Positions 1-12,374 of a stretch of DNA of 64,000 nt are shown piece after piece. The position numbers were made by a program, and so were the translations under genes. Each line of letters opens with the position of its first letter. Positions within the stretch are counted from its first letter, which is position 1. The notes below the pieces were generated by a model. That model saw nothing but the letters and a program-made list of their open reading frames with translations, did not search any database and had not been told where the DNA came from. This stretch comes from Antitrichia curtipendula (taxonomy: Eukaryota > Streptophyta > Bryopsida > Hypnales > Leucodontaceae), in the NCBI GenBank assembly GCA_951230915.1, contig OX579634.1:19308725-19372724 (forward strand), given 5' to 3'.

Positions 1-1880
1 AACAAAACCAAGCAAGCCTGCACATGCACATCAAAGCTCAGAATTCGAATATAACGCAAGAACAGTAGCAAGAACACTAACGCAAAAACAGTAGCAAGTG
101 AAATAAAGTATTGTAAATTTTTTTACCTCGGCCTTCATGTTGTCATGCAAGTCGGCCGTCATCTTGTAGATTAGAGTTCTGTATTCCGATAACAATCTGC
201 GGAGAGGCTCAATTAGGCTGACCCACATGGTTGCTACGTTCCGAAGCATTTTTAGGCCCTTGGTTTCCGTCAATTCTGCCAATTGGCGAAATTCTTCAAG
301 CTGCTTGGGACTTTTACAAAAATATGCATATGTGACACCAAGAAGCTTCTCCACCGTTGCAAAAATGCCCAAGTTGGACAGCGCCTTGAATACAAGGTTG
401 CACCTATGTGCAATGCATTGAACTCCCACTGCAAAAGGTGCGTGCTTCTCTCTAATCTGCGTGGTCACGCCAGTTCTACAGCCCTGCAGCATTGACGCAC
501 CTTCAGTACCAAAACTTACCATTTTTTGGGCAACAGACTCTGCATCCAAACCACCGCCACTAGCCACGGCGTCCATTATGAGTTTTGTTAAGTTCTCTGC
601 GTTTGGGTTGCACTGAACCTGCTGCAATGACACAAGTAGCGGCACACGAATCCAGTCCTGCACAATATAAACATGAACTGAAAGAACACTAGAGTTGTCT
701 ACAGCAGTGACTTCGTCCACTGTCACAGCCATATAACGAGCTGAGCTGATGAGTCTGCACATCTCCTGGACAACTTCTTTATACATATATCCGGCCATCA
801 ACCATCCAGAATTGTCACACCAATGAGCAAATGGTAAATCCGGGACTAACAAGAACTTGTATAAATTGACTCGTGACTCGTACTCTAGCATTGGCCGCCC
901 ATCCTGTAGCAATTGGAAAAGGGTAGCAAACTGCACCCTCTTCTTCCGAGCCTCCAATGAGGTGCAGTGGTTAAGTTGTTGGATCACAGAGGGTGGCGGT
1001 CTCACAACATAGAGGCGTAGATTTTTTCTATGTTTGCACTAGTTTGCTATGTATTGTTCTCCTCGCTTAACCTTGAACTACGGCAGGTCCTTCTTGGCGA
1101 CTTGCTTGCCGTCATGCTTCCACAATGTATCGGATTTTGGAGCCATCATGCAAGGCTTCCTGTCAACGAAACTACAAACCTTGCACTTGACCATTTGAAG
1201 TATGTCGTCGCTCGCCATTGTCCCTTCCGCCCATGGTAGCTTAGCGGCCCAGACTGTTTGAAATTTCCTATGCCGATCGTACCGCTTCTGGTCCTCCGAT
1301 TTCTTCATCTCCGCTTTGCCACGAGAAGAGGCGCCGTGCTTCGGAGGAGGCGTCTCAAAGTCGGAGTCATCAGATCTCTCTGAGTCATCAGACACTTCCC
1401 TCAAAACTTTGTTGTCGCCCTAATCAAACTCTGAAGATATTGTAATAAGCGGCAACTTCAAACTCAATACGGTTGTGTCACCAGAGGTAGATGACGACCC
1501 AATTCGTTGTTCGAACTCCACAGTCACATACTTGCGTCCTAATTGGTGACTGGAATCAGGGCTAGGGTAGTGGTCCACAAAATTTGGCTCGACGCCTGGA
1601 ACCTCTGGCAACAATCCATCGAACACCATGGACAGCGGCTGGCCCCCGCATGCAACGTGATTGGATTGAAAATAACTCCGCATGGTTTTCTTGGCCGCTT
1701 CCGCCTGACGCTGCTCAATCAGCTTCCCTTTCTGCATCAATTCCTTCCAAGCAAGGGCTAATGCTTCCTCCATAGCTTTGTTGGCCTTCTTCTGCGCTGA
1801 TCGTGCAAGCGACGCAACCCAAACAACATTCCCAACAACGTCATCGCCAGAGACTTTGCAATTGGACCCCATAACAAGTC
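1..1880 (-). pseudogene. KIAA1586-like / hAT-transposase-like protein gene, broken by three amber stops, runs off the left edge
   Basis: On the minus strand one reading frame runs from about 1880 down to 127. It holds an N-terminal charged and coiled stretch, a BED-like zinc-finger segment (CKVC, then a C-less HDGKQ end) and a hAT-like RNase-H-fold region with VDEVT, SVHVYIVQDW and CIAHRCNLV. This is the layout of the plant proteins usually named E3 SUMO-protein ligase KIAA1586-like, which derive from hAT transposases. The first ATG is at 1872, just after a 3' splice site (TTTTGCAG). A 5' splice site (GAG then GTAAAA) lies at 127-125, so the gene goes on past the edge. Three in-frame stops break it, at 1420-1422, 1078-1080 and 1039-1041. 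All three are TAG, and homology continues on both sides of each. I read it as a recently decayed copy. An unusual splice pattern is possible but would need three small introns. Confidence 0.62.
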
Positions 1881-2564
1881 CTGCAAAAGACAACACTCAA
1901 CAGCAACAGTGGTACACAAGAATCGGCAACACGATGGCAACGATTGAAATTTCCGAAATAGCAATCGGAAAGGAACAGACGAAATGAAAACTACACTGGA
2001 ATGAAAGGAAGTGAACGTTTTTGAAGGGCTTCCTGATGGAGGACGACAGGAACAGTGTGGAAACACCACAAGTCTCGCGAATTTCCTACGCCTCCAAGTC
2101 GCGCAGCAAAGACCCCAGTCACCCCACTCAATCGCAAAAATGCCCATGTTAGTTGCTAGGGTTTCGCCAGTACATGGCGAACTAAAGACCACTACGAAGC
2201 GTGGCCTTGGCGACATTAGTTCCACTCGATGCACTCAAAGTGGCAATCTGAAGAAATCAGGGATTGCTCAAATGGCGAGCATGTTCCTCGTACTGGAGCG
2301 TAATGTCCGACGGAGTGGGGGAGAGTGGCGACCAAGGTGTAGTAATGGGCGCCCAACCCCGTCACCCCTGGTGACACGGCCATACGAGGTCGAGTAGATG
2401 GGTGCCCATCTGGCACCAGGGGGTCGTGTCCAGCCGTCAGGGTGGCGACGTGGCCCCTTTTTCTTGATTTCACCTGCACGGGCTGTTTCGCCAGACCTGA
2501 ACGCATGGTGCAAAATTGGCACCAGGCGGCCCAAAAAAAAAGCCTTGATGTTAAGGTTGTGGTT
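1881..2564. other. Leader/flank of the broken hAT-like gene
   Basis: This stretch has more GC than the DNA that follows. On the minus strand it is probably the 5' untranslated exon(s) and promoter of the hAT-like gene, because a 3' splice site lies at its inner edge (1881-1882). It contains 96-158 codon open frames on both strands, but their products are low-complexity and match nothing I know. I call no gene in it. Confidence 0.35.
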
Positions 2565-3660
2565 CTTCCAAGGAAAACTTACATTGCATAAAATCATCAT
2601 ATATTTAATCACTTGCAAATACTCCATCTCCAAATCCACTCATTGCTTACATACCCTACAAGGAATAAGCACCCTTTTCTAATAAACAAAGTGCTAGTCA
2701 ATGGGAATGAAGGTCACCTCCAAGTGCCATGAGGTTGCCACTTCCGCACTCAGTCAATACAAGCTTGTAGGCATATGCCATTCAACCATTCTAGTTGTAT
2801 GAACAATCTTCTAAATTTCAAGCGATATTTATTATTACTTAAAAAAAAGAATCGCCATCCACATGACTCACATGGTTATGCACCTCAAGGTGATGGACCT
2901 TCTTGTGCCATGATAAAGTAATGGTATATGTGAATTTGAGTTGTTTTTGTATGTCATGGGCAAATAAATTTTTATGAAAAGTGCACAACAATGTTGTAAT
3001 AACTTGTCTATTGCAATCTCATTGACACTATGTACGTTCATATTCACAAAAATTCAATCGAGGCTTCATCACACTTTCATAAACATCTTTATATCCATAA
3101 AAACACATTCTACACCAAGAAGGCAAATGTTTTCAACATCCTTGAGAGGTCAAGGATATAATTTAATAACTAAAAAGACGTAAAACCTAATAAACCAATG
3201 AAATTCAACAACTATTTTATAAATAAATTTTTTAATAGTATGCAATACCAAATGCCAAGATAAACCCAATTATTTAAATTTCAAATAGATAGTAATTAAA
3301 AGACAATATGATAATTATAATTCAAAAAGACAATATCCAAAAGTATACAAAATTGAAATTAAATTGATTAACTTAAACATGAATAATTTGCACATATACA
3401 AAATTAAAATTTGAATTTTTATTTATTTATGAATTTTAGAATTCAAAATTTGAAGGTTTTAAAATCTATTTAAAAAATCAAAATAAATAATATTTCAAAG
3501 TTTAGAATTGACTATTATAATAGAAGTCTAATAATAATTCACTTTATTTATAATTAGCATGATGATACTTTATACATTATAATTTAGTTTTGTCGTTAAA
3601 GTAAATAAAATATTCCAAGGCTTTGTTATTTTTTGTGCTATCCGTGATACGATTTCAAAG
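2565..3660 (+). repeat. Dispersed repeat, copy A (inverted copy B at 28180-30925)
   Basis: Starting with the GTTCTTCCAAG segment near 2569 and running to the TTTTTTGTGCTATCCGTGATAC segment near 3655, this sequence reappears in reverse complement at 30925-28180. Shared landmarks include a block around 2700-2950 (gene-like GGTCACCTCCAAGTGCCA) and AT-rich blocks at 3050-3220, 3270-3430 and 3480-3650. Copy B is split by about 1.6 kb of extra sequence between its counterparts of 3220 and 3270. No coding domain is visible. It is an old AT-rich transposon of unknown class. Confidence 0.55.
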
Positions 3661-3977
3661 TTACAAATTTTCAACAGTATATTCATACAAAATGGGAGTT
3701 CAAAGAGTATCAATGTTGTCAAAAAGTAAATAAATGTTTTTTTATAATTTATAATAATTATTTTAAAATAAATAAAAATAAATAAAAATTTGATTAAATA
3801 ATATTATTTGATGAGGCACAGTTGAGGTCACGTTAGATGGTTGACTTGGCAAAGTTTCCATTGTTCTCCATTGTCCAAGAATTTGTGTTCTTGTTTTGGC
3901 TTTAAAAATCATCTAATGAGCTATTCCTACAAAAACATGCAACCGTTAAACTAACATTATAGTAGATTGAATTATAT

Positions 3978-4036
3978 GCATATGATCTTGCATGCATATG
4001 ATCTTGCATGCATATGATCTTGCATGCATATGATCT
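3978..4036. repeat. 16-bp tandem repeat, about 3.7 copies
   Basis: The unit GCATATGATCTTGCAT is repeated head to tail almost perfectly. Each junction makes the palindrome TGCATGCA, and ATGCATAT-type palindromes recur. It lies in AT-rich DNA with no gene nearby. Confidence 0.9.
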
Positions 4037-4039
4037 TTT

Positions 4040-6383
4040 GATTTGATTTTATAATTTTTGTTTAAAAATCATCATTACATTATTATTTTAAATTATATTT
4101 TCACAATTTTGGAAATTTGGACTATCCCTTGGTCTTTAAGGATTAGAAGATTCTTAACTTACAACTCTTTGTTGAACTCAAACAAGTTGGCCACTAGAGG
4201 ACTTCAATTCAAACTCTAGATTCATTTTTTTCAAAAAGGGTATGACATTCAAAGATTAATCAAAATAACATACAAGAAAAGTGGATTTTACCAAAGTTTC
4301 TCAATTGAATCTTCATTCTGAAAAAGTTGTATCAATGGACTAAATGACAAAGCATTTAGTGACTTTTCACGTGTAAGCTTGACTTGTCAATGAAAGAAAT
4401 ATATAAATCGTGGCAAGCATGATTTCAAGAAGAATTCCATATTTCAAGGAGTTATATTAACTAAGGAATTTGGCCAAATTCAGAATTTGACTTTGACCCA
4501 AAGTAAAAGGTACAACGATAAATAGTACCTAGGATTGAATATTAATGTTAAATACCTTTGAATTAAGTGTCTAACATGCCACGAGAAAGGTATTTTTGCA
4601 AAATCAATGTTTGGATAAAAATTGTATCCATCAAAATCTATTAAAGAATTTTTAAAAATACATTTGAATATCACATCTTGATATGTCTTTCAATTGGCAA
4701 CAAAGCTATAAAATATTTCCTTCACTTGCCTTCTTCCCAGATTGAAGTGATTGATGAACTTGAGTTTGTTGATATGGAAAATCACTTTGTCCAATCCAAA
4801 CAAGGTGGGGGCCTTTGTTCACCTCATCAATAAGTTACATGGATTTTTGGTCTGCATGCCTGCCAATTGTGGGATATTTTTTGAGTTTTATCAGCTATTT
4901 CTCTTCAATTCTCATATTGAACATGGGTTTTTGAAGTACGGAAGAAAATGTCGGTGTTATTTAGAAACAAAGGGAGTAGATTTTTCATCACGTTTTTTTC
5001 TGATGTTTCAATTTGCATCCACTTGTTAAACCCAATTCCACCAATTAACAATGAACTAAATTGGCAGTTCTTCTTAAGTACAATGCCCAACGTACTACAA
5101 GCATCAATGTTATGATAGAACCACCCATTGTCGACCACTTAAACAATTCCGCATATGTTCTTGAGCAGTAGAAGGCAACGTGAATTTACAACCCTATAGG
5201 ACGATAAAAATGATGGACATTGCCAAGTTTTCATGATTTTTTCCTTAAATTAAATTTACTATGAATTTTGGAAGCCAAATGTTAGCCTCAACCCATACCC
5301 AAGATATAGAGTCTTCCAATTTCGACGATTCTATAACTACTTTTCCCACTCACTGCTTCCTACTTTCTTGCTCACTAAATCAAGACATGTGTCATGACTT
5401 TATAGTGCCAACGTTGCAAAAGAGAAAAAATCACATTCCAAACTACGGTTGGAATCTATACTAGCCTTGGTTGGAAATAGCTGCACCCTACAGGTTGGTT
5501 ATTGATGGCCGGTTGGTAATGGGGTGGTTCTACCATATTTGGGATGGCAGTATCACATCACAACCGGGATGCATATAAAATAAAAGAATTGCATTTCACC
5601 ACAATTGACAATTTCCAATGGCGAGCGTTGATCATGTTGTTGTTTTTTGAAGAATTTTTTGCTCAAAAGTAATGATTTTTTTAAACATGGAATGTTTGAC
5701 AAAATATTCTTGCTCTTCAGTGAATGAAATTGCCAATATCTCAGGACAATCTCATTCTATTTTGGATGAATGTACATTATGTTATGGTGAATCAATGAAA
5801 TTTCATCCGTCGTTTTCAAATTCACATCCATTTTCATGGATGTGAATAGCTTCACCCTCCCAGTGATCATCGCTTTCCGCACTGCCAAAAATAAATGAAA
5901 TAAATGAAAAAGAAAAAGAGAACCTGCCATTGATCCATTTTAATTGCTGAACCCCATTCTTAACTGAGCGGTGCATCGGTGATCATGGGGCACAATGAAT
6001 GAATGACTGAATGGCTCCCGAATCTCAGCAATCTGGGCTCACTGAAAGCTCCTCAAGGCACTCAAATTGGGGGAGGCATGAAACATGTGGCAAGCCAGAA
6101 CAGTGGACACGATAGAGAAAACGATTTGCTCAAGGATTCGGTCTGGCTTGGCTGAACTGGACTGAACTGGACTCATTAAGGCGGTGAAAATATCTACACT
6201 GAACAGGGGTACTAAAGGGACCCACACTAATTAATCGACATTACACACTGTACAAATCTATCTACCTTTGCTGTACATCAATATTTAGTGAAGTGTCTCG
6301 AGGTTGTACATCATGTTTCAAACATCTACAGTTTTCTACAGTAAGTCCCTTTAATTTTTTGGTCCCCTTCATACCCCTATTAA
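4040..6383. other. Intergenic, no gene seen
   Basis: AT-rich sequence. The open frames are all under 95 codons and have no recognisable domain, splice-site pattern or codon bias. A short tandem of GGACTGAACT-type units occurs near 6155-6175. Nothing else can be supported. Confidence 0.5.
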
Positions 6384-6845
6384 GAGGGCTGCTTCACACT
6401 ATGGCCGACCAAGTCGAGAGGCCATGGGATTGAATGGCCAAACTTTGTTGAGAGTCCAAAGAAATGAGCAGTAAATAGACAATAAAATATATGAATTGGA
6501 GCCTTCTAGCGGCCATAGTGTGAAGCCTCCAAAGGCCAAGCTCAAAGTCCAAACTCTTAGCAATGAACTCCCACCCACCAATCTAATGGTTGAGATCTTG
6601 TTATAAGTTGATGATTGGACTCTTGGCCATAGTTTGGATCTTCTTTTTTACTTGATCCAAACTTCTTTTGGGAGTCCATCGCCATGTAAGTAATTTATTG
6701 TCACATATGTAGTTGGAGGGTGATGGCCTTTGCACTTGTGCATTCTAGTGTGAAGGGTCGAGAGGCTGGACTTTTTGTTTATTGAAATTTGATTGGTGGA
6801 AACCTATGGCCTCTCAACCTTTGGCCATAGTGTGAAGTGGCCCTC
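6384..6845. mobile_element. MITE with 23-bp terminal inverted repeats
   Basis: The left end GAGGGCTGCTTCACACTATG is matched by the reverse complement of the right end (GAGGGCCACTTCACACTATG) with two differences, and the match goes on through GCC. The 462-bp interior has extra copies of the terminal CCATAGTGTGAAG motif, for example near 6512, and related sequence near 6755. No open frame of transposase length is present. The flanks do not give a clear target-site duplication, so I do not assign a superfamily. Confidence 0.75.
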
Positions 6846-8300
6846 AGTGTTCCTTAGAAACCCTCATCCACCTTCAAGTTGATGGATGTGCATTGAGGGA
6901 GAGTGAAAAAATGTTCATTAGAGCAAAAGTAATGCAATTTTTTTCAAATGCTGAGAAATGGAACTTGTAGAGAAATTTTTGTGGCATTGAAAGCAAATGG
7001 AGAATTGTAATTTTTCATAATTGAAAAAAAAAAATTGAGAATTGGGGTGGTGGGGGGGGGGGAGAATGTTTCAAATTTCAAGACTAGAATAATTTTTTTC
7101 TTAAGTGTTAAGTGTCATACAGGTGCATCAATGAATGAATGGTCTTTTATAAAGACTCAAAACCATTTAGTAGAGGCATTGTGTTATTGCACAACTATAT
7201 TGTGTTGTGTATAAGTTTGAAGATGTTCCAATATAGTATTGGTTTTAAGGCCTTTGTATGCCATAATCAGGGGGTGAGTGATGTTAAATACTTCTATTTA
7301 TTATTAACAAATGGATGGATGGGTTGATGCCTGATGATGTAGAGACTACTATAGATTGGTTAGATTGCAACCCCAACTATACCAAACATACCGTATGCTC
7401 ATATGCTCTTATTAGTTGATTAATGATGATTATAAAAAAAAGATGATTGTATTTTTTGTCCCCAACTTCTATACAAGGTTGTTGTTTTTTCCAAAACTAT
7501 TGTAATATTCTTTCAAAAGAGTAGAGTTTCATCATTAAAGTATACATCACTATTTTACATTTCTACGTTTAGCTTAGGAATCCAAATTAGTTTTTATTAG
7601 TTAGTTGTTGCTTTCACCTAGCTCTTTAGCCTACGTAGTGTATCTTTCTACTTAAACATTAGGCTCACTCCTTTCATAACATTCTTTATCAATGATTATG
7701 GGTCTGCCGTGACACTATAAAAAATCCAAGAATAAGAGATTGGCATAAAAAAATTCTCCCTCATTTGAACCATAAACCTTAAACCGGCGCCTCATCTCTT
7801 TCTTTCTTTAATACTTGGATATATTCTACAGTATCACAAAGACCTTCCTACATAGGTTTAAGAATGTCATTCTTGAAATTTTTATCATAAAAAACTTGAT
7901 AAAAATACTCATCACAAATAAAAACCTTGAAATCAATTAGTGTAGGTATCATACACCTAATTCAATTTCAACACTTGCTTGTCAAAATGGTTTAATTTTT
8001 GAATTCAAACGGGACGAAATGTCATTCATACTTTTCAAATTCTTGACAAAATTTCTAACTCCAGGATTCAAAATTCACAAAGAACTTCAAAGAACTTCAA
8101 AGACATTTATTTTGTAATTCAGAAATTGAATCTACAAATATAAGAAACTTTGGAAACGTTTCATATTTTTTTTGCTTCCTTTAATTTTTGTGAAACTGAC
8201 CCAGCAATACAGTAGGGTGACCCTCTAAATATCATTATTTGTAATGAGTTTTTTAGTGTATGTATATATTAGGAGTGAAAAATCCCAGTTGGGACCCCCT
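6846..8300. other. Intergenic, no gene seen
   Basis: AT-rich DNA with a short poly-G run near 7051-7061. It has no conserved frame and no clear transposon ends. From about 8300 the base composition changes sharply to GC-rich as the leader of the response-regulator gene begins. Confidence 0.5.
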
Positions 8301-10555
8301 CTTGATACAGTCCAGTGTGACCTAAATACGGTACAGTTGACCCTGACACGACGGACTACGATCCTCTCTCCGTCGCTACAGTCCCCAACCGCGCCCGGGA
8401 TTCCCGACGGAAGGCCCCCTGCACTCCTGCAGTCCACTGCCGTTGCGCCGCATGCCCTCCCCCCGTGCACACACATCGCCACAACAATCTCTCCTCCCAC
8501 CCAAAATTTCGCAACCCTAATTTTTATTTTACCTGTTGGGGTTGCGAGAAGCTCCGCAATTCGTAAAGTTATTCGGAGTTTCGGACGGAACAGAGCTCCA
8601 GGCGCGCCTGCCTGCGGAATTTGGTCTCCCACATCGTTGGAGCGGATCATCGCTCGCCCCACGTTCGGAACTGCACGGCTGGCTGGGGCCTGCCCTGCTT
8701 GGGGGAGCCAAGCGGGAAGCGTCCGGGTGGCTTCCTCCGCGGCATTGCGGATACTGAGATCTTGTGCTCGGCCCCACGCGCATCTTCGGACCCCCGCTTT
8801 TGCCATTTTCAACGAGATTTCGCCGTGTAATAGGCGATCTTGCCATTTCCGAGGGGCTCCTGGACTCTTGTCGCATTGCTGTGGATTTTGCTATTCTCGG
8901 GAGGGCTGGGCCTTGTCGCATCCGGGGAGCGTTTTGTCGTACCCGGGGTCTGGTTTTGTCGTTTGGTACTTTTCGTGGCCTGGGGTTTGGTTCTTCCCAA
9001 TCCTATTTTATTGTTTTTTGAAAAACGGACATAAATCGGGTGTTTTTTTATTTGGAACACTGAACACTCTTCGAATCTGTTCGTTGATTCTTTTTTCGAG
9101 CCTCTGGTTTTGGATATTTGTGTCTTTTTGGAGGTCTGTCGTGGGATTGCAGCTAATGCTTGGGATGGGATGGGATGGGATGGGATGAGAGGAGGGGGCC
9201 TTATTAATTCTTGAGAGTTTGTGCTGGTGGAACTCATCAGTCGAAGGAGAGAAGTGGAGGAAGCGAGCAAGTAGAGTCGAAATTCATCGTCTTCGGAGGT
9301 GAGGGCGATTAGCGTGAAATCTTTCGGGGGGTACAGATTGGAGGAGATTGGCTCTTTGGGCTCTTTTTTCTCCGTTTTCTTTGGGTGCTTATCGAGTTTT
9401 GTGTGGTAGTCAGCCAGGGGGGATTTGATGGAGCTGTAGTTGCCGAATTTGAGAGATAAATGGCGAGTAAAACGCTCCATGCAGCGGGATTACGGGTAGA
9501 AGCCACACGGGCGGAGAATTTAGGTTCATTGGGGAACGTTCTGTTGTAGGCGAGTCGGCGGGTGTTGTAGGATATCACTTTGTGCGGATGCAAGTCCTAG
9601 AGCTTTGATGAACTGGGAGGGAGCTACATTGGCTTGGAATTTGCTGTGGTGGAGTATGTCCTGAACGAGCTAGGCGTGCTTAACGAGGCGAAGGTCGACG
9701 CTTTGAATATTGAACGCCCTCTAGTCCACTGCAGGCATCGGAAATAATGAGAAGGAGTGTAAATGTGAGTGCGTGTTTTGGAATTCCTTTCATTGCTGTG
9801 CGCAATGTAGAAAGGTTTGCTTGGAGTTTTGCTTATTCTGTGGCGGATCGCATCCGCGCTTAGTAAAAAATTATGTACAATTTTTCAACATCTTAATTCT
9901 TCAGACGGGTATGGAAGTGATCATGTTTGAAATGCGCTATTTGGCATGAAATGATTCGATGGGGCGCTTGTGGAGATATTGGTTTCGGTCAGCTAATTAG
10001 TGCACGCTAGTATGTCCTGATCGGCATTTGCTGTGAGTCTTTCAGCTTTCAACGACTACATGTGCATGCAGTTGGTACATGGGGCCCTTGATCTTCAGAT
10101 AGGCTTACTCAAAGAAGTAATTCATTTGTCATCTCATTCCGGAACCACGTCTTGAAATTGTTATGGCAGCACTTGGACTTTGATGCAGAGATCATGGTCT
10201 CTTCAAACGGTGGGCTCTTGTTGTTTCGTTGTTCTGTACAGTTTCTAACGTTTTTTGCTTTTCTTTGTGTGTGCAGTTATCCGGAGACAAGCGCAGATGT
10301 TCAACACAAGCATTCTGAGATGGTTCCAACCACCAAAACCTGAGGGGGAACTGTGTCATTAATGTCTGCATTTGGTCTCAAATTAGTAGAAAACAAAGAG
10401 TTTCTGAAACTCTTTGGGGTAACGGTAGAACTTAGTATACGGTTTCATACTTTTGAAACATGAACGGAGTTGGGAATTGTCGTAAACCTTAAGCAGGAGA
10501 AGAACAGAGGACGTGAGATCCATCTTTGAGGGCACATCCCGGTGCTCTGGAGGCA
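8300..10555 (+). promoter_or_regulatory. GC-rich promoter and spliced 5' leader of the response-regulator gene
   Basis: From 8300 to about 9700 the sequence is GC-rich, with long open frames on both strands that are composition artefacts (low-complexity Pro/Ser/Arg products). A telo-box AACCCTAA lies at 8513-8520, next to pyrimidine-rich CTCTCCTCCCACCC, which suits a transcription start. A (TGGGA)5 microsatellite lies at 9161-9187. Candidate leader introns end at the GTGTGCAG near 10277. In plants, genes for response regulators often have long spliced leaders with short upstream frames. Exact exon limits need transcripts. Confidence 0.5.
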
Positions 10556-12374
10556 ATGTTGCAGAAATCTCTAGAAGAAGAGGTTCCTGATGATTTGCTC
10601 TGTCTCCAAGATTCAAAGCCTCTGAGTATCTCGGAGCCCAAGTTGCAGGACATGGGTCTAGATACATCGAAGAAGGCTGGGCAGAGTAATGCGGAGACAT
10701 TGATCGCTTCATCATCGCCACCACCTCATTCATTTGAAGACGCAGGCCACCGAAAAGTGGTCGGGGAAACAACAGCTGGGACAATGAGCCTCCTTTCTGC
10801 TAGCGTAGAAAACTATAGTCCCGATTTAGCCGAGATCGGCCTTCTTCGAACTGAGCTGGTTGGAATACAACCGATGCCGGCTACCAGCACCTTCCAGTAT
10901 CACGTTCTTGCGGTGGATGACAGCCGCACTGACCAAAGAGTTATCGAGAAGCTTCTCAAGACATCGTCATATAAAGGTCAGCCAAAGAGCCCAAATTAGT
11001 TATCAAGCAATTTTTCAGTAGGCATGCAGGGATTTCTCTTGGTTTATTTTTATTTTTTTATTTGACCAATACGTACTATTTGTTTTACTGATTACAGTGA
11101 TCTAAAATTGGGGAAAATTTAGAATTATACTTTTCACAGTATGATCAATCGGATCGGTTATTTTGAAGCGTTGAATCCTTGGTTCTTTAGGGGTTGAAGA
11201 TATGATCTGGAATATACTAGAATACACATTTTTGTGACTTTCATGGGATATGAATGTTACTTTGGTGGGTAATTTCTCCTGACCTAAAATACTTTCTTTT
11301 TGTGAAAATTTATGCAGTCACAACTGTCAGCAGTGCTTTGAAGGCTTTAGAGGTCTTGGGTCTTTCAGATAATCGCCCCAGCCCTATCAAGGTACCTATT
11401 CACATCTCCAGCGTTCTTTATTACTAAATGTCCGTTGATACATAACAATGTTGTATGTTCAATATGTTAAGATATAAAAGTTTTATTTTAGATTTTCAAT
11501 CTATTGAATTTGAGCTTGGTGTGATCCTGCAGAAGCTCGATATCAGCCTAATTATGACAGATTATTGCATGCCAGAGATGACTGGTTATGACCTACTCAA
11601 ACGCGTGAAGGTATAGTTTCTTTCTTCCTGGCAATTCTTGTTTTATGAGGTCACACCTGTATCCCTGAGCAGGATCTTGAGATGCCTGTGATCAGATTTT
11701 CTAAAATGCCTTCGGTTTACAGTTTCGTGCAGTAGGGCCTTCACGTATGATTTTTGGCATGTGATAAGCGCACAAACTCTAGTCCAGCTGTACTTAGACC
11801 TCCGTTTTGGCTTCAAGCATGTGCAATGTAGCTTTTCAATATGTGGTATGCTTTAAATTTATGCTGGTCTTTGTTGTCGTCTACTAAGTTCCATAAATAT
11901 CGTTATATTTTTTCAGGCCGAGACATCAGCATTGAAGGATATTCCCGTCGTTGTCATGTCATCAGAGAATGACAGCGCTCGCATTAAAAGGTAAAGATAT
12001 TCTACCCTCTTGATTACGTCCTGGATATATCTTTTGGGCGATCTCTTCTTCGTGCTCAGTACTCAATATTCGTAGACTTAGTCCTTCATTCTTTGCAGAT
12101 TTTGAAATTCTAGGACTGCCTTGGCACTAAAACATATCCATCGTCCTCCAGATGTCTAGCGGAAGGTGCCGAGGAATTTATTATCAAGCCAGTTCAAATG
12201 GCAGATGTGAAGCGGATGCGAGATCATATTAGGCCTCCGAGCACAACTTCGTCTTCAGGAACCAGTGACAGCTCTGGCTCAACTTCTGGGAAAAGGAAAG
12301 CAGAGCCTCGTGAGACCCTTGAAGTGACAAGCTCAGAGAGACGGCCACGGTTGGGCGAAGAATTTGTTTCGTAA
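10556..12374 (+). CDS. Type-A two-component response regulator (cytokinin signalling), 5 exons
   Basis: Exons 10556-10976, 11318-11391, 11533-11610, 11917-11990 and 12152-12374 join to 870 nt, 289 residues, with GT/AG at every junction and matching phases. The receiver domain fills about residues 115-235. It has the acidic pair D121/D122, the phospho-acceptor D175 in [16 protein letters not shown]206/S207 in VVVMSSEND and the conserved K228 in FIIKPVQ. The C-terminus is short, Ser/Thr-rich and lacks the GARP Myb-like domain, so this is type A and not type B. Such proteins accept phosphate from histidine phosphotransfer proteins and damp the cytokinin response in nucleus and cytosol. About 113 residues precede the receiver, far more than the usual 10-40. 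I chose the ATG at 10556 because an in-frame TGA stands at 10514 and no other ATG lies between. Confidence 0.93.

Noticed and set aside
3978..4036. CRISPR-like array
   Set aside because: Units are contiguous 16-mers without spacers, in plant nuclear DNA; a simple tandem repeat.
8244..9188. 314-codon plus-strand frame and overlapping minus-strand frames of 130-223 codons
   Set aside because: All lie in the GC-rich leader of the response regulator, on both strands at once, with low-complexity Pro/Ser/Arg/Ala products and no domain.
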